Part shown: positions 10,771-22,597 of the stretch, in pieces
Layout of the letters: each line of letters begins with the position of its first letter
Position numbering within the stretch: the first letter of the stretch is position 1
DNA from: Clavulina sp. PMI_390
Taxonomy: Eukaryota; Basidiomycota; Agaricomycetes; Cantharellales; Hydnaceae
Direction of reading: 5' to 3'
Assembly (NCBI GenBank): GCA_015039315.1
Contig: WIDE01000100.1
Location: 21,937 to 85,936 of the forward strand
Length of the DNA stretch: 64,000 bases
Program-made: the position numbers and the translations under genes
Notes under the pieces: generated by a model
Database searches by the model: none
What the model saw: the letters and a program-made list of their open reading frames with translations, nothing else
What the model was told of the DNA's origin: nothing

Positions 10771-13564
10771 ATGTCCACTGTCGAAGATGATATGCCATTT
10801 GAGGTGACCCACCTCGGAAACCTCAATTCCGCTGGCTTCAGTGCTCCAGATTACAATAAACTGGTGATATTTGCCTACTTCTTCGTCTACCTGCGCTTAG
10901 TGACTCTTTAACTCACCTCAAACTTTGTATTACACAGGTCCGTTCGATAAGCCTTGATGGAACACTGATCGATTTAGACGAGAATCACAAACTAAGGATA
11001 ACCATATTCAGACCCAATCAGCCCCCGAGGATCATTATGCCGTTCTGGGCTAGAGATCTCGAATTTAGGGATGTACTTTATTCTCCCAACAGGCAATATC
11101 TCGCCATCATGCAATACCTCACCATAAACGGTGAGCAGTGTTCCCCTGCGTTGAGCATCCGCTGATCGACCAGCTAGCCGGGGTTTTTATTGCATTTTAT
11201 CAGTTGGATGTTGCTCAAGAGCTATGGGATATACAAGCTCCAACCTTTCTTTATGAGCTTGACTGCGAAAGCCCGACCTACTTCTGGAAGTGGTTGTCAC
11301 CCACAACTTTAGTATTCACCAACATAGACAGACTCGTGAAGTGCAACGTCTCTGAGAAAAGAGCATACCCCGTGGTTAATTTCACTGGCTCTGATTTCAA
11401 GTTTCACCTGATCAGCGATGTCCTCTCTAACGCTGATGAAACTGAATTTGTTCTCCTCCTCAGAGGCTGTTATGTTTCTGACGCATTGGATCCCACTGGT
11501 CTCTTTGTATTCTTCTCACGCAATCAGGAATGCCACAGGCATGATTATTTCCGTCACACAGATACTGCGTCTTTGATGGAATTAGGAAGCCAATCGCCCA
11601 GTTGTGCCTTGGTTGTTAATTCCATGCCGGTCCCAATTCCTCCCTGCGAACCTGATCATGTGATTGAGTATCATCGGTATACCGTGTAAGCGGAATGTCT
11701 CACGACCCTTACTCTGGTAGATGGACGCGATCGAACTTGTGACGCAAAAACTTCTGTCGGATTCGACACGCTTTTCGGGTGCAGAAAATGGAAATGTCTC
11801 GCGGGCGATTTCATCCCCCTTTCCACGCGTTGTTGCGCACATTATTGCCACTTCCCGTAGCTCGACCCCACCCGAAGTTCATGCATATTACTTGCTGCCT
11901 CGAGAAAACACTTGGCGCTGTCTCATGGCTGTTCCTTTACCTGCTCTGGAAGAACTTGTCGCGTGTTATGCGATCAATAATGATTTCTTGTGCATTTCGT
12001 CGAACGGTAAACTTCTCAACATCCGTATGAAACCCTGGAAGCTTTCGGAGCTGGTGGACACTTTCCCCAACGTTGTATGTATACATCCAAGAGCTATGGT
12101 ATCTCTCTCTTATCTAATATCCATTTTCCTCCTCCAGCCTTGCGCCTTATGGACGAAATTTACCGAATCTGAGTTCAAAGAACGTTTGAGGCGAACGGTT
12201 TCGGACCCTAAGTATTCCTCATTCACAAGAACGCTGCTTCAGCTGAGAGGTCAATCGGCTGCAAAAGTTCTTGAATATCTGGCTGTACGCTACTCTCTCT
12301 TACCTCCGCAACCTTTCCCCTCACTTCAAATTTCTATTCTCTGCTGTAGAATGATCGTCATCTTTTCGGCGTCAATTCCATCGGCCCTTCTGAACTGCGA
12401 TTAATCCAAGACATATCATCTGCTTCAGAACAGCTACCTCTGTCGCTGTGGTTATCAAGCAGAGAGGTTAGAGTTGACATGTTTGGGGATCTAGGACATG
12501 GAGGGGAGGCCGGCGTTTATCATTGTGAGTGGTATACCAGGGGGCAGATCTACCCCATGGCAACAAGAAAGACTAAACTTTCAGCCCAATACACAAAAGC
12601 GGTGTGTTCACTCAGCGCTAGGACAGAAATCTTAATACCTTGCTCACATGTCACTACAACCTAGCACGCAGTTCGCGAAGCTCTCACACACTATCTTCTC
12701 TCGCACAAGAATCTTCTGCCATTCTGCGGGGCTTTCGTTCATCGGGACTCATTCATGACTCTTATACCTCTAGTCGAAAACAAATACTCTGACCAGTCGT
12801 GTACCACCTCTTTAACGCCAAGCGCTTCATCCCTCCACTTTCTGCGAAGCGTCGCTGAGGAGGGCGAACACGACTTGATGTCTAGCACCCTTAAAATTGT
12901 GCGTCTTTCCCAATCCTACGCTCCTCTATTGCACTATATTTAGCTGCTTACTGTGCTTTACCCTATCAGCTTCGTGGAGCAGCAAAAGGGGTCGCATATA
13001 TGCACGGCCGCAGCCCCCCCGTAATTCACGGAGACCTTCATCCCGTACGCGCCATTCTTCTTGAGTCCCGTTGCAGACGCAGCTCAACCCGTCTCCTATC
13101 AGGAGAATCTGCTCGTAAACGAGGATGGTGAAACATTGATTTGTGATTTCGGCCTCAGTCGTATCCACCACGAAGTCACAAGGACTGCTACTCATATCCA
13201 GGAGGGAGGCCATCGCCGCTATATTGCGCCGGAACTTGCAAGCTCCCCTGATGACAGGTTCCGCACTTCAAAAGCCAGCGATATCTACAGCTTAGGATTG
13301 ACGTTCTACTCTCTCGTCACGCTGAACATCCCTTTCCAGGACTATTGGGACTTTGATGCGATGTCTCGTATCCGCCAGGGCGAGCGGCCCCCTCGCCCGA
13401 CAGCTAGCAGTCTCTCCGCCTCTCCTAACGTCGAGGCTCTGCTATGGAATCTAATTGAGGATATGTGGGCGCACAATCCAGCCAGCCGACCTTCTCCCGC
13501 TGGAGTTGTCGAGCGTATTGGACGAGCAATTGCCACTGTTCAGGCCACTGATAGGACTCCTTGA
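10771..13564 (+). CDS. Clathrin-propeller/kinase fusion protein, copy C
   Basis: Exons 10771-10863, 10938-11130, 11178-11683, 11721-12074, 12138-12284, 12350-12601, 12665-12898, 12970-13044 and 13103-13564 give 771 residues. Exons 4, 7 and 8 have exactly the same lengths as in copy B (354, 234 and 75 nt). The propeller opens MPFEVTHLGNLNSAGFSAPD and carries YFWKWLSPTTLVFTN; the linker reads LLQLRGQSAAKVLEYLAV. The kinase has LGHGGEAGVY, MATRK at beta3 (Arg in the Lys slot), VREALTHYLL, VIHGDLHPENLLV, CDFGLSRI and APELAS. The donor of exon 3 (GTGTAA) is weak; a stronger GTAAGC two bases later would break the frame. The blade after VLYSPNRQYLAI is more diverged than in B. No obvious inactivating stop. 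Arose with the ATG16 fragment by segmental duplication. Confidence 0.78.
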
Positions 13565-13815
13565 ATTCTATATCGATTCTGTCATTGTAATTATAAAGTA
13601 ACAATGGTCGCCACGATCCAGAATGTGAGGATAATTCAGCCCAATTGATGCTATGCGTATTCAGGCGCCTCACCAGTTGATCTCTTGTTGAAGAAGATTG
13701 AATAGGTTCGGGAAACATGACACAGAAGCTTTATCGATGAGTTACTAGTAAGTGAGATAACTTATAGTGCTTTTTATCTAGCGCGGACACACCATATCCA
13801 AGCAGATGCAATCCA

Positions 13816-15636
13816 CTAATTCCATGTCTCGTCCCACCCCAAATTCGCAAAGTCATAGCTTCCCTTCGTCTCCCCTTCTCGCACCCACCCCAGCGCATCC
13901 ATGGCATTACCAGCAACCCTCACAAACAGCGTCCCATCTAATCGTCCTGCCCCAGCAAGCCTCGTCTCACCAAATGTCCCAATGCGGCGAGTGCCATAAA
14001 CTTGCGCGTAATGCTGCAGCGCGCGAATCGTCTTGACGAGGTGCTCATCCGGGTGATGCATGACGCTCTGGATGATATTGAGCCATGGATTATCATATGC
14101 CACTAGCTGAGACGTGTTTGACTCTGAGGAGGGGCGACTGAGAGCGTCTGCTGATGGCGTAGGTCGGGCTCCTGGGGGTGATGGAGTAGCGGTGACAGAC
14201 TCCATGAACTCTGCAATGTGCAGCGAAGGGCGACCACGCGAAATCCATAGCAAGAGAATGCTGGAGAAGTGGCCACGCAAAAGCGCACTCTGGGATGAGG
14301 GCGAGAGGAACGCCGCAAGGGAGGGGAGGAATATTGAGGAAGTCAGGATGTGCATTCTAGGAGAGTAGTAGTCGTTGGAGCATGGGATCAGCAATGAAGC
14401 ACTCGTAGATGGTGACAGTTTGCCATGGAGCACGCACAGGAAGAAATCGGAGCGAAAGCGATGGCCTGGCCGCCATCCGCAGACGCCAAAAATGATTGTT
14501 GAGAGCCACTGGAGCTCCTCGATTTTCGACCGTAGCGTCTTTACATCGCCATCCACAGGAACAACCCATTGACCGGCATACTCTCGAATGATGGCTCCGA
14601 CAGTGTCTACAGTCTCATCTAAAGGATGCTGCGAGCTGTCGAGAGAACGAATCTTCTGTGGTGTTAGTCGATTATCTTGCAACATGTCCGCCACGATGTC
14701 AAATGAGTGTAGGCTAGTCCTCTGCTCAGATTGTGACGAAGCACTGAAGAAATCCGGAGGGAATAACGGGGCCACTCTCAAGTCCGAAACACAAGTGAGA
14801 GCGAGTCCTATTATGATCTCAACAATGCACGATCAATGTACGGCCAAGATGTATTATAGGGGAAGAGCGATAGAATTACCTTCAGCCACCATCCCAGGAA
14901 TACCGAATTCAATATGTCCAATGTGGATCATAGGGTGCAAAGGTCCTCCATAAAATCGAGCGAGCATCATTGGTCCCGCCGCCGACGATTCCGAGGCCCC
15001 ATGATTTGCCTCGTCGCTGAAGAGGAACTCCTCGAGAGTTTTCGAGACACCGTCCGGTCGAGAGAGCTTCTCGTCGAAGAACTGTTTATACCCGTCATAG
15101 TATTGCTCACTAGGGATTCAGAGAAGAAATCAGCAATTGAGGACCCTCCACGACTAGCTGTTATGAGTGTACTTCTTGTGACCAAGATAGCTCGTCCAGT
15201 TGGCTTCTGTGTAAGACCATTAATTAGCTCAGATGTCGGTGCCTGAACTCAGATTGGTTGGCCAACCAGTTATCTTCTCTGGGGATATCAACTTCTTCCT
15301 CTGAAAGCTGGCGTGACCATCGTAGGATTTCTGAAGTCCGATCGCAGAAGCGCCAAGTGCCCAAGCAGCGAAAACATGGTGCGTCAAGTGGCTAGCGATA
15401 TTGTTTCATAGTCAGGTACGATTCCCGATCGGCCGCATCGAAGTTGCGAAATAGGCGTACTTGTGGTAACCCTGAGAGTTGAAGAATATATGAAAATTCT
15501 CGTCGTTGGAGTGAAGGAGTTCGATCAGCTTGTCCGTAGATTCCGCAGTAATTCCCGGCAAGGTGCGCGGAGTCTGGTCCCAACACTCTTGAGGACGAGA
15601 CGGCGAGGGAAATAGCGCGTCAAGATCTGGAGACAT
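13816..15636 (-). CDS. Questin-oxidase-like protein (DUF4243 family)
   Basis: The minus-strand start at 15636 opens MSPDLDALFPSPSRPQECWD. After an intron the protein continues HNHLTHHVFAAWALGASAIG, the His-rich signature of the DUF4243/AflY (questin oxidase) family. Further on come YYDGYKQFFDEKLSRPDGVS, GPMMLARFYGGPLHPMIHIG and EFGIPGMVAEG, all family landmarks, and near the end MHILTSSIFLPSLAAFLSPS followed by LLRGHFSSILLLWISRGRP. Members carry out Baeyer-Villiger-like or uncharacterised oxidations in fungal secondary metabolism, and many copies are orphan. No polyketide or other pathway genes are nearby, so the substrate is unknown. The C-terminal third (to the stop at 13816) is one long exon. 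Convergent with copy C. Stop 250 bp from copy C's stop. Confidence 0.82.
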
Positions 15637-16567
15637 TATGATTATCGAAGAGAAGACAGCGGTACCGAAAGGGTGAGAGTGGAGTAATGATAGTAATGCC
15701 AAGCCCCGTGACTAAGGAACGATAAAAACTCCTGCCGAGGTGATTTTCGCGTAAATTTACATCGCAAGAAGCTTGTGCGGCGACGTAAATGACGGTAAAT
15801 AGCCGTTAATGCCCCATGGGGAAAAGAGTATCTGATGTTACACTCAATGTCTCCAAGTCTGTAGGGGCACTGAAAGAAGCGAACATGAGCCATATAGGGT
15901 GTGGCTCACTTCGCATCGAAGGTGTCAAGAAGGTAGGATTCATAAGCTGAATGTCCCTCACGACAGAAAGAGTTGAAGAAGGGGTAATCCCCATCGACAA
16001 GCTGAGTAATTTCCATACATGAATACCTGAGCAAATCAGGGGTCCAGCGCGCGGCGAGTTCGATAGAGTTCACTTCATTCACCCACCCTCTTCATTCAGA
16101 GTGTAATTACATTCTTTCGTAGAGCCGGCCACAGTTATCTATGCGTAGTTTACACGGTAAATAACTGTAACGCCAGGCCGGCAGCTGACTTTAAACAAGC
16201 TTAGCGCACCCCACTTGTGACCTGTCAACCTGAAACGACAGCCTCCGCGATTGTATATCACTGGCACTGTTGAGCCAGAACCGACGGCCCGCCATAGCCT
16301 GGGTTGACGGTTGTTGTTTGTATTGAGCGGTCACCTGATCATCGTGGGGCCAGAGTGGAGGATTTACGGAAAGAGTGAGTGGGCGATCAGCACCACACTT
16401 CATGTCGTATTCATGTTCTGTGGTGGTAGGAAGCCCCGAGATCACCGACTGTACTTTTAATATCGGCAGCATGGGTTCTTCTACTTGGGCTCAGTTTTCG
16501 CCCTCCCCTCTCTCTTCTCTTGACCATCCTCGAGAGGGTTCTGCGTCTTCCTCAGTCACACGTCACC
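15637..16567. other. Intergenic between two divergent genes
   Basis: About 930 bp separating the divergently transcribed DUF4243 and MFS genes, so it must hold both promoters. Short similar motifs CGTAAATTTAC, GACGGTAAATAGCCGT and ACACGGTAAATAACTG occur near 15750, 15790 and 16150 and could be repeated binding sites; nothing else is recognisable. Confidence 0.45.
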
Positions 16568-18797
16568 ATGGACCCCGAGAAGAGCCCCATCGACGATGCC
16601 TCCAAGTCTGATGTCAACCACCAAGAGAGCATCCAGGATGTCTCCTCTACCGGCATCCACTTTAGTGCTGAGGAGGCTGCTGCTCTCAACAAGCGAGTCG
16701 TCCGCAAGCTTGACCTTTGCATCATGCCGTGTCTCATCGTGAGTGTCTGCTTGATTTTACCATCGTACTCATGCACCAATGAGCGAACAAGCTCTGCTCG
16801 ATCACAGCATGCGATTGCTGATGCTTATCAATGCGGGGGTGCTGACTTGAGATTCTTCATCTGTAGATGATGTACCTTGCAAACTACGTCGATCGCAACA
16901 ACGTCGCAGCTGCTCGTCTGAAGGGCCTCAGTACTGGTGAGTTTCCGCTAAAGCTAATCGCCGGGCATGTCACTAACGATGTGCATATCACATTTATTCT
17001 CCGCTCCTCTCGCATTTCCAATATTTTTTTTTCACTCGCAGACCTCCACCTTACTCCGATCGAGTATTCGAACGTCATTTCGCTGTTCTATGTCACCTAC
17101 ATCGCGCTCCAGCCATTCGCGACGAACCTTCTCGCGCACATCAAGTATCCAACGTACTTTATCTCCGTTTGCATGTTCGCGTGGGGAATTGTTTCTCTTT
17201 GCACGGGATTCACCACGAACTACAACAATCTCCTGGCCGTCCGCCTTCTCCTTGGTGTTTGCGAGGCAGTCTTTTATCCAGGTGCCCTCTTCACCCTCTC
17301 CAAGTTCTACACCCGTGAAGAAATTGGAAAGCGCGCGGCGTGGTTCTACAGTGCTAGTCTGACTGCAACTGGGTTTGGCTCGCTCTTTGCTGCTGGTGTT
17401 ATCGGAGGCCTCCACGGTGTTCATGGTGTTGCTGGTTGGGTAAGGACAATATTCCCACAGATGTGCCTTGAGATTTCATTCACTGATTTATGTCTCCCTG
17501 TACTGCTAGCGCTACCTCTTCTACGTCGAAGGCGCGGCTACCTGTGGGATTGCTGTCTTCATCGCCCTCCTTCTTCCCAACTTCCCCGGAAATGCATACT
17601 TCCTGACTCCCGAGGAGCGCAAGTGGGCCGTCCACAGGATTGTCATGGACGGTGGCCAAGTCGATGATGATGACAATGAGGCGTGGTATACCTCTCTTAT
17701 CATCAACTTGAAGAACCCTCTTACGTACTGTGAGCCATTTCCATGTCTTTGACCTAATCGGGTACTAATGGAATTTTGCACTATAGTGATGGCTGTCACT
17801 TGGTGGCTCCTCACTTCCGGCTTGTCCTTCAATGCCTACTCCCCAACTCGTAAGTGTGCTCTCTACAGACTTTCTTGACTCTGCTGATATCTCTTTTGTA
17901 GTCGTCGCATCCCTCGGTTTTAGCGGCACCCAGGCATTGCTCCTCAACGCTCCACCCTACGCCCTTGCGCTCATCACCGCGAACTTGAACTCTTGGCACT
18001 CTGACAAAGTGCGAGAACGCTCTCTCCACATCGTTCTGGGATGCATCGTTGCGATCGTCGGCTGCATCATCCTCCTCGCCACCACTGAACTTGCACCCCG
18101 CTTTGTCGGAATCTTCTTGATGACGTGCGTCGAACACCTGAACCTTTGCATATCAAGGACTAGCTGACATCGTTTCCTCCACTCTATATAGTGCTGGCTA
18201 CATGGTATACACTATTATCATCGGATGGGCTAGTCAAAGTTTCCGTAAGTCACACGTATTTGAAATCTGCTATGGTGCAAAGCTAACACATTCTTATTAG
18301 CTGGAAGGCCCAAGCGACGTGCTGCTACCATCGGTTGGATGTCTGCTTTCGCAAACACTGCAAATCTTGCTGGAGGCTACTACTTCGGTAAGCTGATCGC
18401 ACCAAAACTCTTGTTGATGACGTATGGACCTAAAACTAACCCGTGGCAATCTGGTTAGTCTCTGACAAGTTCGGCCCGACCTATCGTGGCTCTTTCGCAG
18501 TCATTCTTGCAATGTTCAGTAAGTTTCTTTTCTCCCTGCTTTTTTGAGAAACCCAGTTTTGCATAGGATGCTGAACAGGAATGACTTTTCGACACAGTTG
18601 CGGCCTTGTTTATGACTCTTGTGACTCGCGCCTACCTGAAGTGGCTGAACCGAAAGCTCGAGAGGCTCGAGCAAGAGCTCCTTGCAGGGAACAGGGAGGT
18701 TGCCAACAACAAGCTGTTGGTTGAGACCGCTAATGCTGAGGGCATCGACGCATTCGAAGCTGCGAAGCTGGCTGCTTCTTACCGGTACTGGACTTGA
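16568..18797 (+). CDS. MFS transporter, anion:cation symporter family (Dal5/Tna1-like)
   Basis: The start ATG sits in a good CACCATG context. The product has the family opening VVRKLDLCIMPCLI (then, after an intron) MMYLANYVDRNNVAAARLKG, the D-R-N motif after TM1 typical of allantoate/nicotinate permeases. Later segments include RLLLGVCEAVFYPGALFTLS (TM4 motif), EEIGKRAAWFYSASLTATGF, LTPEERKWAVHRI in the central loop and twelve hydrophobic stretches in all. The family moves carboxylates, vitamins or ureides with protons across the plasma membrane; the substrate cannot be told from sequence. About ten exons with introns of 50-100 nt. The C-terminus is an acidic/Ala-rich helix (NAEGIDAFEAAKLAASYRYW). 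Confident family call. Confidence 0.92.
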
Positions 18798-20430
18798 GCC
18801 AGTCGCAGTTCCGCTCCTTACCGGAGTCGACCATCATGAAGATTCACGATTTTTCAAGTCTTTTGTACTCTTAGTGTGTGTTACAGGTAATTCAGGGGGA
18901 TTTTTCTGGTCTTTCGCTGGCTTAATGCACTTGTAATGTCCTTAATGCATTGTCATGTTGTTTCCAAAATTCGCGCCGCGTTGGTGGCGAGCCACAAGTG
19001 CTTCGTTACGTCATAGCTTGGAGCTCATGATCGTCTTCGATGGATGTGCGGTTTCGCCATATCTGACGCGCCCAGAGCACATAAATGTCTCGGAGCGAGT
19101 CCGACTCGCACAACGATATGAGCTAGGTTCGCTATGCTTCTTTGACAGTTTGATGAATCGTGAGAAAAAAAGGAGCTACAAGACAAAGCCAAATTCACGG
19201 CTCACACGTTCCCCGCCTCCACACGTCGTTGCGGGCTGAACGCTTCATGCTTTGTGTTTCTATCGAGTTGATGGGAAGCAGTTCCTCCCTTCATTCATCT
19301 TTACACCCGCGTCTTCAGCTCTGTCACAGTATGGATTTTGGTGACTCGTGCACCCAAATCGCCTGACCGTTTGCCAACAACTCGGTCGATTTTGGGTTGC
19401 GTGGCTCATGATTTCGTGTGCAGCCTGCTCCAATGCCCCATCAGCGCTGTTTGAAGCCGAAGGAAGCCGCAGATGGTTCCCCAAAGCGAAAGGTTTGTGG
19501 TTTGCATCATATCAGCCCAAGACGCAATACTCAAACGGCCCCCTATGTAGCGCTTTTAGGCTCGGGTCCGAGTCCGAGAATAGAGTGTTGTGGAAACTCG
19601 TCATATGATTCCTTCAATAGCTCCTGCGATCGATCCGGTTCCCGAGGCTGAATTTGTGCTCCGCCAGGCGCACCTCTTTTTGCTTGCCTTTCCTTCTCTA
19701 CTCGGGACGAATCCTACTGGATGATGACGATATGCCTTGTGATCCATCGACTGCCGACTTGGACCTCTGAACCACTATCCTATTCAACCACCACGTTCAG
19801 ATGGATCTCTTGGCAAAGCTCTCAGTAATTAGGCCAATGGCCAGCATAAATTCACGGAACACCCTATAAACGTGGGTCTTTGATGATTTCAACGTTGCCG
19901 CCGGCTCCTCCCATGTAACCTGTTCACTGAATTAGTCCCATGGAATGGTATGTTTATGAGTCACCGCATACCTCAGCGGGTATGAAATAGGCATCATTGT
20001 AATGCAACGCAATTCGCGTTGCACTCATCGTGTTGAGTTCATCAAAGAAGCCCAGCATGCTGGCTAGTGACATGCCAAGGCTGGTTCCTGAGTTCTCGCA
20101 GTCTCCTTCTGCTCTTGACTATCACAAAAATTCAGGGATCACCCGTCGTCGCATCAAGGATTGGGTTTTATCAAGAATGCGGCTCGGCACCAAATGCTGT
20201 TCCCCACGCTGCGGGATACTCTCTTTCCTATCCCAGATTTGCGGAGGTCAAACATTCCGCTGATACAGGGCGTCACTCTATGCAACCTGCATCACGCTCC
20301 AATGTTGCAAATACGGAAGGCTTTGTCGTGGTACTTAATCTCGGCAGCAAAGCTCGTCAAGCTGGTTCCCTCGTCACAACCTGGTGCCCGCCACTCCTAA
20401 TATTATCCACGACCCTCATAGGACAGGCCA
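18798..20430. other. Intergenic, 1.6 kb
   Basis: Holds the 3' flank of the MFS gene and the promoter of the following membrane-protein gene. Only short unrelated open frames are present, and I could not match any to a family or find a repeat. Confidence 0.5.
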
Positions 20431-22597
20431 ATGTCGGCGCCCGATCCATCGTTCATGGCATCTCACTTCGCCGGGCCTGTCCAAGCTGGAGCTTACGTGA
20501 ATAGCCTATTCGTTCGTGTCCAGTTTCTCGGTTTTACGAGTGTGACGATGCTAACAATACACCACGATTAGACTGGTATCGCCCTGATGCAACTCCAAGT
20601 GTACATCCGAAAGTACAAGGGGTAGGTGAACTTGCTTACACCTACTACCATTCTTCTGACTGACAAACCTCTTAGAGACTCTATCCTTATCCGAGGACTT
20701 GTTGCCCTATCTTGCTCGATCATGACTCTCAACACTGTGTTGACCGCCTTCCAAGCGTACTACTCGACGATTGTGCGTTTTGGTGAGTGGAATACGGTCT
20801 TTCATCAGAATCTGCGAGCTGAGCTCCGTCCCATGCAACCCCAGGCGATATCGTGGCCACATATACGCTCACTTTGCGTATGTAAAGAATCCCCTTCCTA
20901 GCTTTATAATTCAAAGTTCTTATACCAAATTTCTTGCTCTCTACGCCTTAATAGCATTCCAGATCGGTCAGTTGATCTCGATTGTCAATATTGAGAAAGT
21001 GGCTGACCCACTGTACCATGATAGGTTTGGATACAGTCAGTGATGATCCCTCCATCATGTTTGCGCCTCTCGATGAGCCTGAATGCTGAACTTACTCTCG
21101 ACAAGATCGTATTACCATCCAGCTTGATTCAATTGTTCTTTGCATGGTATGTGTAAATCCACGATACAAGATACTGGAAACCTCCGCTAAGACTTGCCAA
21201 ACAGGAGAGTGAAACGGCTGACTGGGAGAACATGGGTGCTTGCTATTGTCGCTACCAGTGTCATCTTCCAGTGGTGTAAGCTCCTCTGTCTCCGCATCTT
21301 GTTCCATCCTGACTCAACGTGTCTGACACTTCTGCAGCCGTCACAATCACTGCAATATCTAGTTCGTCTAATGCCCATCGCCAACAACAACTCGTCACCC
21401 TGACCATCAGGCTCCCTTAATAGTCGGGAACGTACACACATCAATCCAACAAGTGCTCGCTCTTACTGGGTATGTGCGGTCTTAGTAATAGTTGCACTCA
21501 TTTCTGATTGGTCGCATAGATGGGCGCTGTCGATGGCAATAGACACCCTCATCACGGTCAACCTTGTCATTTTTTTTGTGAGTCCCAATAGTCGTAGCAT
21601 TATGCCATAGTTAACCCCCTTTCCTATAGAATACCCGCAAGACTGGATACTCTGACACCGATGATTTCCTCGCTATGCTAAATCGAGGTACGCTCTTTCA
21701 GCTCTGAGGGGGCTATATACATTTTTACCCATGACACCACTCAAGTGGCGATTCAAACTGGCGTGATGATCTCGTTGTGGAACGTTACTATCATTATCTT
21801 GGAGGTAAGTACACCTATCTGCCGCGTGCGCTTGGTCGCTGATGTTGTGTTCGTGCTGCAGTCCATATACGTACGTCTCGCCCAGACTTCCGGCAGGCTG
21901 TTTCTCCTTATTATCCCCCATGCAGCCGGACTTTACTTCTCTCATCTTGATCGTCGCTTTCCCTCCGCTTTACGTGATCACATTATTATCCTCTTGTGAG
22001 CATTTGATTGTTTGTTCTTGAACTAACTTAGGCCGCTCACTGTATCGAGATTTTGTTAGTGAACTCTCGCCATGCGACGGATCATGGGAATCATTGGTCA
22101 GACGATACTCCATGGACTGCCTCAGGCACAGTCACCGCGCCTCGACGGGTATGTGATTCGTAGATTTACTGAATGGCGCAATCCTTGCTCGTTCCTGATA
22201 TGTCTCCCTTGAGGCAACAAATCCCGGTCATTCGCACATTCAAGTTACTCGTACCGTTGAACAAATTGAGCTTGATGAACGTACCGGGGTCCCCGTCCAG
22301 TCTCCTCATGGACCTAGTATCCCTCTTCCTGCTTCTACTCATCCATACGCTACTTCTCGAGCCTTTGGACCGGCCCCGTTGACGAACAGCAGAATCTCCC
22401 GCCTTGTTAACGTGGCACCTCGTGAGATCTTAGACGGTGATATCGATGAGGAGAGCGAGAGTGGAAAGACAGATTTGGAGCTTGCGGGCGACGATGTTCG
22501 GCTCAACGCTTTGGCTAACCGCAGCGTTGTCGCGGTGCCGCAATACGACATATACGATGGGTCGCAACCGACTGACGCAAAGGGTCGGACAATGTAA
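20431..22597 (+). CDS. Seven-TM-like membrane protein, DUF6534 type
   Basis: The chosen start opens MSAPDPSFMASHFAGPVQAG, then after an intron TGIALMQLQVYIRKYKG and DSILIRGLVALSCSIMTLNT. Later exons carry QLFFAWRVKRLTGRTWVLAI and DFLAML..RVAIQTGVMISL, then YVITLLSSLNSRHA at the end of the membrane part and a hydrophilic tail of about 110 residues. This pattern (QxY, a D near TM2, QxFFAxR, a TG in TM6 and LNxR at the last TM) fits the large DUF6534 family of basidiomycete integral membrane proteins. Function is unknown in the family. The segment around 20960-21050 does not splice cleanly by eye, so the middle exons are uncertain and the copy could be damaged. Confidence 0.62.
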
